From Candidatus Micrarchaeaceae archaeon (GTDB taxonomy: Archaea > Micrarchaeota > Micrarchaeia > Micrarchaeales > Micrarchaeaceae): a stretch of DNA of 43,606 nt. Shown in pieces: positions 8,463 through 15,005 of the stretch. How positions within the stretch are numbered: the stretch's first letter is position 1; the number at the start of each line of letters is the position of its first letter. The position numbers and the translations under genes are program-made. The notes below the pieces were generated by a model. That model was not told where the DNA came from. It ran no database searches and saw only the letters and a list, made by a program, of their open reading frames with translations. The stretch lies in contig DAIDAE010000004.1 in assembly GCA_027310755.1 (NCBI GenBank), positions 1 through 43,606 on the forward strand, read 5' to 3'.

Positions 8463-8702
8463 TTACTTCACTTTTATTTCCCTTGCCTCCCTGCTCGTAT
8501 CGGGTAGCCTGACCTTGTCTCCAACCCTGGCCGGTCCGAGCATGTTCCTTCTTATTATTCTGCCCGTGTCCTTGCCCTCGAGTATCTTGCACGAGACGGT
8601 GTATATCTCCCCGAATATCCCTGTCTTTACGGTTTCGTTTATCTCAACTATCTCCGCTAGGAATCCCGAGAAAGGTTGCTGTTGTGGTTGCTGGTCTGCC
8701 AT
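8463..8702 (-). CDS. rps28e: Ribosomal protein eS28
   Basis: This is a small OB-fold protein of the 30S subunit, 79 residues. The conserved end of the family is clear: GRIIRRNMLGPARVGDKVRL and a C-terminal SREAREIKVK, close to the usual ETEREAR. The N-terminus carries a short Gln/Pro-rich addition (QQPQQQP) before GFLAEIVEI. It lies 11 bases after the L7Ae gene and 15 before eL24, so all three form one operon. Confidence 0.95.
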   Translation of the reverse strand: MADQQPQQQPFSGFLAEIVEINETVKTGIFGEIYTVSCKILEGKDTGRIIRRNMLGPARVGDKVRLPDTSREAREIKVK

Positions 8703-8713
8703 AAAGATCTATG

Positions 8714-9181
8714 TTAAGCCGTTGGGGTCTGTTGTGCCTGGACTTTTTCCTTCTTTGGCTTCTTTTCTGCCGGAGCGGCCGCTTGGGCGGCGGGAGCTTC
8801 AGCCTTTGGCTCCTTCCTTGAAACCCCCTGAACCTTTGAAACAACATCCCTTATCGCATTTGCGGCTGTTCCCTGCGTCTCAACCGCGACCGCAGCGCAA
8901 GGCACCGTCATGCCTATCGCCTTACCCAGGTCGATTTTCTTCGGCACGTATGAATATGCAATCTTCTTTTGCTCGCAAAGCTTTGGTATGTGGATGACAA
9001 CCTCTTCGGGTTCGACGTCTTCCGCAAGCACGACAAAGGTTGCGAGCCCTCTTTCAACGCTCTTTGTCACTTCGTTTGCGCCCTTCTTGACCGCCCCGCT
9101 CTGCTTTGCCAGCTGTAGCGCCTCGTAGGTCTTTGCTGCGACCTCTGCCGATACCGTAAAATTCACGTATGCTTTTGTCAT
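8714..9181 (-). CDS. rpl7ae: Ribosomal protein L7Ae (eL8), K-turn-binding protein
   Basis: L7Ae binds kink-turn RNA in 23S rRNA, box C/D and H/ACA guide RNAs and, in archaea, RNase P. The core is complete: AKKGANEVTKSVERG-like text at residues 33-47 (KKGANEVTKSVERGLA), then VVLAEDVEPEEVV, LCEQKKIAYSYVP and GKAIGMTVPCAAVAV. A tail of about 35 residues rich in Ala, Lys and Pro follows, longer than in most archaeal L7Ae (family length near 120). The ATG at 9181 has GGTG 6 bases upstream and is preferred to one at 9190. It is the first gene of the L7Ae-eS28-eL24 operon. Confidence 0.96.
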   Translation of the reverse strand: MTKAYVNFTVSAEVAAKTYEALQLAKQSGAVKKGANEVTKSVERGLATFVVLAEDVEPEEVVIHIPKLCEQKKIAYSYVPKKIDLGKAIGMTVPCAAVAVETQGTAANAIRDVVSKVQGVSRKEPKAEAPAAQAAAPAEKKPKKEKVQAQQTPTA

Positions 9182-9212
9182 GTTATACACCGTCAGTTTC
9201 CTTCACTCAGTG

Positions 9213-9226
9213 GTTGGTTACCCAAC
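9213..9226 (-). promoter_or_regulatory. Small hairpin in the rpl7ae leader
   Basis: On the minus strand the leader can fold GTTGG-GTAA-CCAAC, a 5-bp stem capped by a GNRA-type tetraloop. It lies 32 bases before the L7Ae start and is followed by two CTGA/TGA motifs. L7Ae is known to repress its own mRNA through leader K-turns in some archaea. I could not fit a fully canonical K-turn here. Confidence 0.4.
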
Positions 9227-9263
9227 AGAAGAAATAAGACTTGTAATCTATTATGCCCTGAAT

Positions 9264-9274
9264 CTATTTAAACC
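9264..9274 (-). promoter_or_regulatory. TATA box of the L7Ae operon
   Basis: The minus strand reads GGTTTAAATAG after an A-rich BRE-like run (AAAAA). It would place the transcript start near 9240, giving a leader of about 60 bases before the ATG at 9181. Confidence 0.6.
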
Positions 9275-9381
9275 TTTTTGTGGCACTTTTCCTCGGAATG
9301 TGAGAATAGGCCACGGTGTCGGAAATGCATGGGCACCAATGTTTGCTGGTTTCATATATCAATTATAAGAGGAGAACATAA

Positions 9382-9399
9382 CCGGCCTGCCAGGTCCGG
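9382..9399 (-). terminator. GC-rich hairpin after EF-2, possible 3' end
   Basis: The sequence has the imperfect inverted repeat CCGGCCTG-CC-AGGTCCGG in the 266-base gap between EF-2 and the L7Ae start. It is about 50 bases past the EF-2 stop and, on the minus strand, is followed by a pyrimidine-rich stretch. It may end or protect the EF-2 transcript. I see no gene in this gap. Confidence 0.35.
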
Positions 9400-9447
9400 C
9401 GGGATTGAAAACATTTGATGCAGATCCGGGCGCCTTCGTTGGTGGAA

Positions 9448-11640
9448 CTATTCCATGAACTGCTCCGGTTTTGGAGGTTCCTCTGGCTGGCCTTTTCTCT
9501 TCCTTATCTCCCTCACCACCTTGTTCTGGAGCTCGGAAGGCATCTTCTCATAGCCAGAGAACTCGGTATACCATATTGCCCTTCCCTGGGTCTTCCCCCG
9601 TATATCATTAGAAAAGTTCTTTATTACCTCGGCCACCGGAATCCTTGCGGTTATCGACACTTGCTCCCTGTCCTGGGTTATCTCAAGAACCTGGCCTCTC
9701 TTGCCCTGCACCATGGTGATTATGTCAGACATGTACTCTTGAGGTATGTTTATCGTGAACTTCTGCTTCGGTTCCAGGAGGTTCACTCCGGCTGTAAGCA
9801 CTCCTGCGTATATCGCATTCCTTATTGCCGGGATTATCTGCGCTGGTCCCCTGTGCACCGGGTCTTCATGAATAGTGGCATCGACTATGCTGATCATTAT
9901 CCCGTTGCACTTCTCCCTGGCAAGAGGGCCGTCCTTGACCGCCTCCTCGAACCCATCTATTAGCAGTTCCATTACCTCGTGCATGTACTGCACTCCTTTT
10001 GTGGCGTCCACAAGGGCACACCTGCTTGCTATATCTACAACGCCTTTCGCAACCGGTCTTTCAAGGCCGGCCTTTATCATGTTGTCCACGGCTGCCTGGC
10101 CCTTTGGCTTGCCCTCCCTGATGGTACCTTCGTCCATTGCATCGAGGAAGCCCTTTGGCAGCGGCTCTATCATGCAATAAAACTTTGAATGCTTGTTTGG
10201 TGATTTCCCCTCTATTGGACCTGCCTTCTTTTCGATCGTCTCCTGGTAAACCACAATAGGCTCACTGGTCACTATGGGTATCTTGAATTCGTCCCTCAGC
10301 TTTGTCTCTATGATTTCAAGGTGCAGCTCCCCCATGCCGCTTACAAGATGCTCCCCTGTATCCTGGTCTATCCTGACCTCTATGGTCGGATCGGCTTTTG
10401 AAAGCTCCCTGAGCGCCTCTATAAGCTTTGTCGTATCCCTTGAGTCCTTTGCCTCAACCGCCTTGGTCACGACCGGCTTTGAATAATGCGTGATCTGCTC
10501 AAATGGTTCAATTGCATTTTCGCTTATCGTGTCGCCGACGTTCGCGCTCCTCAAGCCTATCAGCGCCGCTATGTTTCCTGCAGGTATTTCATCAACAAGG
10601 ACGCGGTCAGCGGCCATAAATATGCCTACCTGCTGCAACCGTTCCGGCTTGTTCTGCCCGGATATCTGGAATTCCATGCCCTTCTTTACCGAACCTGAAA
10701 ACACCCTGGCTATTGCGATTTCCCCGGCCTGCTGGTCATAATTTATTCCAAATACTACGGCATTTGTTTTTGCGCTTGAATCAACCGCAAGCATCGCCTT
10801 GCCATCCTCGCTTTCCAGGTCTCCTTTCCAAAGGTGCGGGATCCTGTACTTCTGCGCTTCCCTTGGGCTTGGCAGGTGCTCTATTATCATGGAAAGTATG
10901 GTTTCGTCTATCGGGGCGACCTCCTGGAGCTTTGTTATGTCCCCCTTTTCAGTGAGCGTGAATATGTCCTTCATCGTAGTCTTGTGCATCTCCATGGTCC
11001 TTCTTGAAATGGCCCATCTTCTCATTGCTGATCCTATCGCAACGCTGTTTGCTTCCACGCTGACCTTCCATTTCTCTGCGAATTCTATTGGAGCATACTG
11101 CTCGATGAGCTTGTTGACGTTGTTTATCAGGTCGAGAAGCCTCTGGAATGTCTGTTCCTGTGTGAGCCTGAGCTCTGTGAGCAGTCTGTCGCTCTTGTTT
11201 ATGAATAGTATCGGCTTCGCCTTCTCCTTCATAGACTGCCTGAGCACCGTTTCTGTCTGGGGCATGATGCCCTCCACGGGGTCAACCACCAGTATGACAC
11301 CGTCTACCGCTCTCATGGACCTGGTTACGTGCCCGCCGAAGTCAACGTGGCCGGGCGTGTCTATGAGGTTGATTATGTAATCCTTGCCCTCGTAGGTGAA
11401 GCCCAGCGATATTGCCGCCGACTTAATAGTCATTCTCCTGTCTTTTTCTATCGCTTCGTAGTTGGTGTAAAGGACATCTCCGGCCACCTGTTTTGAAATC
11501 AGCCCTGCCTTTGCGAGCAACGAATCTGTAAGTGTTGTCTTGCCATGGTGGACGTGCGCTATAATTGCAACGTTCCTGATTTGGTCGATATTGCCCATTA
11601 TCTTCGTGATTTCTTCAACAACGTACTCCTTTCGTACCAT
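9448..11640 (-). CDS. fusA: Translation elongation factor EF-2
   Basis: This GTPase drives ribosomal translocation. It has five EF-G/EF-2 domains over 730 residues: G3 DTPGHVDFGG, G4 NKSD, domain II, and domain IV with the loop IHEDPVHRGPAQ containing the expected diphthamide His. Two G-domain positions are odd. The P-loop reads AHVHHGKTT, with His31 where the family has an almost invariant Asp, and switch I reads RRMTI (residues 68-72) where RGITI is usual; the Mg-binding Thr is kept. Domains II-V look intact, and I see no frameshift. It follows uS7 by 11 bases, in the common archaeal order uS12-uS7-EF-2. Confidence 0.97.
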   Translation of the reverse strand: MVRKEYVVEEITKIMGNIDQIRNVAIIAHVHHGKTTLTDSLLAKAGLISKQVAGDVLYTNYEAIEKDRRMTIKSAAISLGFTYEGKDYIINLIDTPGHVDFGGHVTRSMRAVDGVILVVDPVEGIMPQTETVLRQSMKEKAKPILFINKSDRLLTELRLTQEQTFQRLLDLINNVNKLIEQYAPIEFAEKWKVSVEANSVAIGSAMRRWAISRRTMEMHKTTMKDIFTLTEKGDITKLQEVAPIDETILSMIIEHLPSPREAQKYRIPHLWKGDLESEDGKAMLAVDSSAKTNAVVFGINYDQQAGEIAIARVFSGSVKKGMEFQISGQNKPERLQQVGIFMAADRVLVDEIPAGNIAALIGLRSANVGDTISENAIEPFEQITHYSKPVVTKAVEAKDSRDTTKLIEALRELSKADPTIEVRIDQDTGEHLVSGMGELHLEIIETKLRDEFKIPIVTSEPIVVYQETIEKKAGPIEGKSPNKHSKFYCMIEPLPKGFLDAMDEGTIREGKPKGQAAVDNMIKAGLERPVAKGVVDIASRCALVDATKGVQYMHEVMELLIDGFEEAVKDGPLAREKCNGIMISIVDATIHEDPVHRGPAQIIPAIRNAIYAGVLTAGVNLLEPKQKFTINIPQEYMSDIITMVQGKRGQVLEITQDREQVSITARIPVAEVIKNFSNDIRGKTQGRAIWYTEFSGYEKMPSELQNKVVREIRKRKGQPEEPPKPEQFME

Positions 11641-11651
11641 AAAAACAACCG

Positions 11652-12431
11652 TTACTTCGCGCTCCTTGCCATGCGCTCTATTTCATTCTTGCGCTTCACA
11701 GCATAACTATTGACATCGGATCTTGCGGCGAGGATCAGTTCGTTTGCCATGGTGTCGACTATGTTCCTCTTGTTGTTGAATGACCCTATTATCGTAGCCA
11801 TGGCCAGGTTCCTTATGGCTATATCCAACCTCCTGCTTGCGCTTACATCGACGGGAATGTTTGATATTATGCCCCCGTATCTCACCCTTGTGGTATCTTC
11901 TATGGGTGCCGCGTATTCCAGCGCCTTGATCAGGATTTGGATCGGATTTTGGCCGGTCTGCTGGTGTATCTTATCAAATGCCCTTTCTATTATTCTCATA
12001 ACCGTAAATTTCTTGCCCTGCAGCCTTCCTTTTGTCCTGATGACCTTTCCGCTGATCTTTCCTCCAGTTCCTCCCCTCATCAGGTCATTTGCAAATCGCT
12101 CTATTATGTTGAGCTCTGCCTTGGAGAACTTCTTGTTGCTGTGCTTTCTAAAAGTTGAGGGGAAAACAAGCGGCTTTAGGTTAACATAGTTTGCGATGCT
12201 TGGGTCGGCTATTGTGACATCGTAGCTGTATTTGTTGAAAAGCATTATGTTTTTTGGAGTATGCGGCGATTCTTCTGCTGCTGTCCTCTCTGGTGTGGGC
12301 TTTGCCGCCCTTTTCCTCGGTGCCTTCTTCGCCGCCGCTTCTGGCTGTCCGGCGGCTGGCTGCACCTGCACAGCTGGCGCAGATTCGGTCTTTTCAACCT
12401 TCATTATTTCCTGTGTGACTGCCTCTGCCAT
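11652..12431 (-). CDS. rps7: Ribosomal protein uS7 with Ala/Lys/Pro-rich N-terminal extension
   Basis: uS7 organises the 3' domain of 16S rRNA and lines the E site. The conserved core starts near residue 60 (NIMLFNKYSYDVTI) and runs through VFPSTFRKHSNKKF, FANDLMRGG, GRLQGKKFTVMRIIERAF, NPIQILIKALEYAAP and a full C-terminus ending NEIERMARSAK. About 55 extra residues precede it, rich in Ala, Pro, Glu and Lys (for example KKAPRKRAAK), probably disordered and RNA-binding. The ATG at 12431 has GAGATGAT 4 bases upstream; another at 12440 overlaps the uS12 stop. Either way translation is probably coupled to uS12. Confidence 0.95.
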   Translation of the reverse strand: MAEAVTQEIMKVEKTESAPAVQVQPAAGQPEAAAKKAPRKRAAKPTPERTAAEESPHTPKNIMLFNKYSYDVTIADPSIANYVNLKPLVFPSTFRKHSNKKFSKAELNIIERFANDLMRGGTGGKISGKVIRTKGRLQGKKFTVMRIIERAFDKIHQQTGQNPIQILIKALEYAAPIEDTTRVRYGGIISNIPVDVSASRRLDIAIRNLAMATIIGSFNNKRNIVDTMANELILAARSDVNSYAVKRKNEIERMARSAK

Positions 12432-12436
12432 CAATA

Positions 12437-12865
12437 TCATCTCTTCGGCTTCTCCTTTTTGCCCTTTCTTACCTGCTGGAGGTCCGTGCCGTTTACCATT
12501 ATTACCTTGTACTTCCATCCTGGAATACATCCCATTTGGCCCCTCTGTGATCCCCCCAGACCCACTATGGTGACCTCGTCGTGTTCATCGATAAAGCTTA
12601 TCGAACCGTCTCCGGGCACGAATGCACTGACAACCTTATGGTTCTTCACAAGCTGGAGTTTTACGCCTTTGAGCATTCCAGAATGAGGCTGCTTCTGCTC
12701 TACGGCTATTTTTTGCAGGACGAGCCCTTTTGCCATAGGAACAGTGCCCATAGCATCATACTTCTGCTTGTTCTTGAGCTTCCTCCTCTTTAGCCACTTT
12801 TTCAGCAGGCGCTGATGCTTCCTGTCCCTGACAAGCTTTCTTCCGGCAAATTCTCCGTTTGGCAT
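12437..12865 (-). CDS. rps12: Ribosomal protein uS12, with altered decoding loops
   Basis: uS12 forms part of the decoding centre. The archaeal core is clear from the basic N-terminus through GTVPMAKGLVLQKI, SAFVPGDGSISFIDEHDEV and a KGKKEKPKR end; 142 residues is normal. The two loops that reach the A site are unusual. The near-universal PNSA/PNAA is PHSG (His61, Gly63), and the GD(I/L)PG loop is GCIPG (Cys113 in place of the universal Asp). Both codons are plain in the sequence (CAT and TGT). The gene otherwise looks sound and sits in the normal operon place ahead of uS7 and EF-2. Confidence 0.95.
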   Translation of the reverse strand: MPNGEFAGRKLVRDRKHQRLLKKWLKRRKLKNKQKYDAMGTVPMAKGLVLQKIAVEQKQPHSGMLKGVKLQLVKNHKVVSAFVPGDGSISFIDEHDEVTIVGLGGSQRGQMGCIPGWKYKVIMVNGTDLQQVRKGKKEKPKR

Positions 12866-12869
12866 GTTT

Positions 12870-13016
12870 TCACTTTGGTGTCTTTGGCTCTCTCTTCAAC
12901 TCTCTTAATATTGGATTCGTGATTTTAGTGTTATTGCTTTCTGGATCTTCTGGACTACCTAAAAAGTAGGGAGGGGATGTTTTCATCGCTACTTCTGATA
13001 ATTTCATTATCTTCAT
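12870..13016 (-). CDS. Small ORF filling the eL30-uS12 gap
   Basis: A 48-codon frame starts one base after the eL30 stop (ATG 13016; a second ATG at 13007) and ends with TGA four bases before the uS12 ATG. The product begins MKIMKLSEVA, has a SPPYFLGSPEDPE middle, and a basic end LKREPKTPK. It matches no family I know. The exact fit between two ribosomal genes, the in-frame length and the charged composition argue that it is translated, but 48 codons could be chance. Many archaea have nusA at this place; this peptide does not resemble NusA. An alternative is simply a leader carrying a promoter for uS12. Confidence 0.5.
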   Translation of the reverse strand: MKIMKLSEVAMKTSPPYFLGSPEDPESNNTKITNPILRELKREPKTPK

Positions 13017-13017
13017 A

Positions 13018-13314
13018 TTATGCTTCCTCTAATATTTTTGAATGTCCCTCCTCTATTATGGAAAGCGCCGAGACGGAATAGGGCTTTCCGCATATGGCGC
13101 CGAGCTCCATTGAATTACCATTGAACACCACCGTCTTAATGCTTGATACTTTCGATATATGCTGCAAATCTTCTAGGATATCCTGCCTGTTTTTCGCCGC
13201 AACAACCACGAGTTTTGCATCATTCTTTTTTATCGAATCCATTACCTTGTTTACACCTAGGGCTACCTTACCGCTGTCTACAGCTAAACGTATATTGTTC
13301 GCCAAATCAGCCAT
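13018..13314 (-). CDS. rpl30e: Ribosomal protein eL30
   Basis: This 98-residue protein shares the L7Ae/L30e fold and binds 23S rRNA. Recognisable parts are NNIRLAVDSGKVALGVNKV, KLVVVAAKN, and the closing region ICGKPYSVSALSIIEEG, matching the GKPFxVSALaI-type end of archaeal eL30. I use the ATG at 13314 rather than a TTG-type start three codons earlier. Archaeal eL30 usually lies between RNA polymerase genes and nusA-uS12; here the upstream neighbour is an unknown protein and nusA is absent. Confidence 0.92.
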   Translation of the reverse strand: MADLANNIRLAVDSGKVALGVNKVMDSIKKNDAKLVVVAAKNRQDILEDLQHISKVSSIKTVVFNGNSMELGAICGKPYSVSALSIIEEGHSKILEEA

Positions 13315-13404
13315 CCAAAACAACTAGGATTTATATACTGAAGTTATACCTCTTTCGAGAGAAAACCATTGATTACTTTAACGGTAAAATATATAAAGTG
13401 TTTG

Positions 13405-13890
13405 CTAGGGCTTCCTGGGGACTACCATTATTATTCTGTCGGCATCTGCGTCGATGAGCGCCTTGACTTTGTCCCTCAGCCCATATTCTTCCGGTACATT
13501 CGGATAAGGCCATATTGAAGAAGCAAGTAGCTCGTTCCATTCGGCAAATTCCATGATGAAATGTGGGTCTTTTATTAAATGGGGTGGGATTTTGACCTTG
13601 CTGTCTTCGAATTCACATATCATCTTCTTTCCGTAATCCCCGACTTTTACTATCTTTCCCCTCCAAAGCCAGAAGCGGTCCAAGCAATTGAAGATGATCG
13701 CAATGGTCTCTTTATACCTGATCTGTTTTCCATCCTCTTCGTTGTATCCTACATATCTCATGCTTTCCAAGTTGGAGAAAAGCGCCTCGAACGTATTTGA
13801 CCCGGCTATTACCGCGCGCCTATTTATTTCGGGGACGATGGTGGCGGCTTGCCTATGTGCCAGCGAAGTTATCATTGATGACCAAGCCAT
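13405..13890 (-). CDS. Uncharacterised protein, 161 residues
   Basis: I do not recognise this protein. It is soluble, has no signal peptide or membrane segment, and reads well as coding sequence: an N-terminal helical part, a middle FNCLDRFWLWRGKIVKVGDYGKKMICEFED that looks like a small beta-barrel, and a C-terminal DKVKALIDADADRIIMVVP. The ending, with a hydrophobic strand after a short helix, suggests a compact alpha/beta domain. It is transcribed toward eL30 (81 bases away in the same direction) and has an AATATTAAG TATA-like element about 20 bases before its ATG. Confidence 0.6.
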   Translation of the reverse strand: MAWSSMITSLAHRQAATIVPEINRRAVIAGSNTFEALFSNLESMRYVGYNEEDGKQIRYKETIAIIFNCLDRFWLWRGKIVKVGDYGKKMICEFEDSKVKIPPHLIKDPHFIMEFAEWNELLASSIWPYPNVPEEYGLRDKVKALIDADADRIIMVVPRKP

Positions 13891-13934
13891 TCTATTTTAT
13901 ACTTGCTTAATATTTACAATTTATAACATTAATG

Positions 13935-14981
13935 TTAACTGCTTGTTGTATAGTTGCACCCGGTGGGTTCTACAAAATTATTACTGAGTATGAGCTTCAC
14001 GTAGCCTATGTACGGGATACCTGCAACAACCTTGCCTCCCACCTGGCCCTGGCTCAGGTTTGCCGGAGCATTGAGATACTGTATGTCCAGGCCCGGGTTG
14101 TTGTCTCCTTTGGTTAATGTATAGTATGCCCCGCTTACGTTAAGTATAGCGTACACGCGATGAACTATGTAACCATCGCCCTCCTTGTAAAAATAGTCTT
14201 GTGGAACAGTCTGATAGACTATAATGCTATTGTTCCTGTCGCCGGTTATCGTGGTGTTCCCTACTGTTATTGCTGTAGTCGAGGCCTCTTTCTCGACAGT
14301 GCCATTCTGGAAGGTTACATTTACGGTTCCGCAGGTGTATTTTACTAGTGAGTTGCTCTGCGACGCTGCGGGCACGATCTCTTCTGTGCCTCCCGAGCTC
14401 TTCAACAGTCCGACCACATACCCCGGGCGCACGAACTGGGATAGTTTTACCGTTGATCCAGTCTCGCTGTATGCAACGCACTGCAACGATTCGGTATTGA
14501 CGCTGCTGAAGGAGCTATCCCATTCGCTTTTGGTGACATTTATTATTGGGGCAACAAGGTTGTCCTGATTAGCACCCTGAACCACTATCATGTCTCCGCG
14601 GTGGAGCACGGGAAGCATGCTGCAGCTTGGCACGACATCAAGCGGATATGCCGTATTGAGGATTACCCTAAGAGCAATCCAAATGACTATAACTATGGCT
14701 ATAGCAACCCCTATTTCAATGAGATTCTTCTTTGCCCCCACTTCATGAAAGCCGTTCATAATCTCAATGGCAAGTATTGCCAAAATAAGGAAAAACATTA
14801 GCGCGCCGAGAATTATTGCCAATCCGGTGGATCTTTCGAATATGAAATATGCTATGAAGATTATCGCAAGCGCTATGTACATGGGAAGGGTATCTATCTG
14901 TTTGCCATGTTTTTTGCCGTGTTTTCCAGTCCTAGTTGCCAAAAAAGCACCACCGATCGTGTATACAATATATGTAAGCAA
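13935..14981 (-). CDS. Signal peptidase I-like membrane protease
   Basis: This is a family S26 protease that removes signal peptides outside the membrane. The catalytic block is VVPSCSMLPVLHRGDMIVV, with Ser121 as nucleophile. The second active-site region is GYIVHRVYAI, where archaea and eukaryotes use His in place of the bacterial Lys, followed by LTKGDNNPGLD. About 110 residues with three clear hydrophobic helices (near 33-48, 52-74 and 87-108) precede the active site, far more than the single anchor of a typical archaeal Sec11. A large insert of about 120 residues lies between the two active-site blocks. The start is a TTG at 14981, 24 bases after the smc stop, so the two may be co-transcribed. 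Confidence 0.88.
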   Translation of the reverse strand: MLTYIVYTIGGAFLATRTGKHGKKHGKQIDTLPMYIALAIIFIAYFIFERSTGLAIILGALMFFLILAILAIEIMNGFHEVGAKKNLIEIGVAIAIVIVIWIALRVILNTAYPLDVVPSCSMLPVLHRGDMIVVQGANQDNLVAPIINVTKSEWDSSFSSVNTESLQCVAYSETGSTVKLSQFVRPGYVVGLLKSSGGTEEIVPAASQSNSLVKYTCGTVNVTFQNGTVEKEASTTAITVGNTTITGDRNNSIIVYQTVPQDYFYKEGDGYIVHRVYAILNVSGAYYTLTKGDNNPGLDIQYLNAPANLSQGQVGGKVVAGIPYIGYVKLILSNNFVEPTGCNYTTSS

Positions 14982-15005
14982 TAGATTATAGATGGATTGG
15001 CTGAC

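Noticed and set aside
9180-9368. A 62-codon plus-strand frame across the L7Ae leader
   Set aside because: It begins inside the L7Ae start region, runs through its TATA box and has no ribosome-binding site.
9376-9447. Possible tRNA-like or other structured RNA after EF-2
   Set aside because: A GC-rich hairpin is present, but no T-loop, anticodon arm or acceptor stem could be built.
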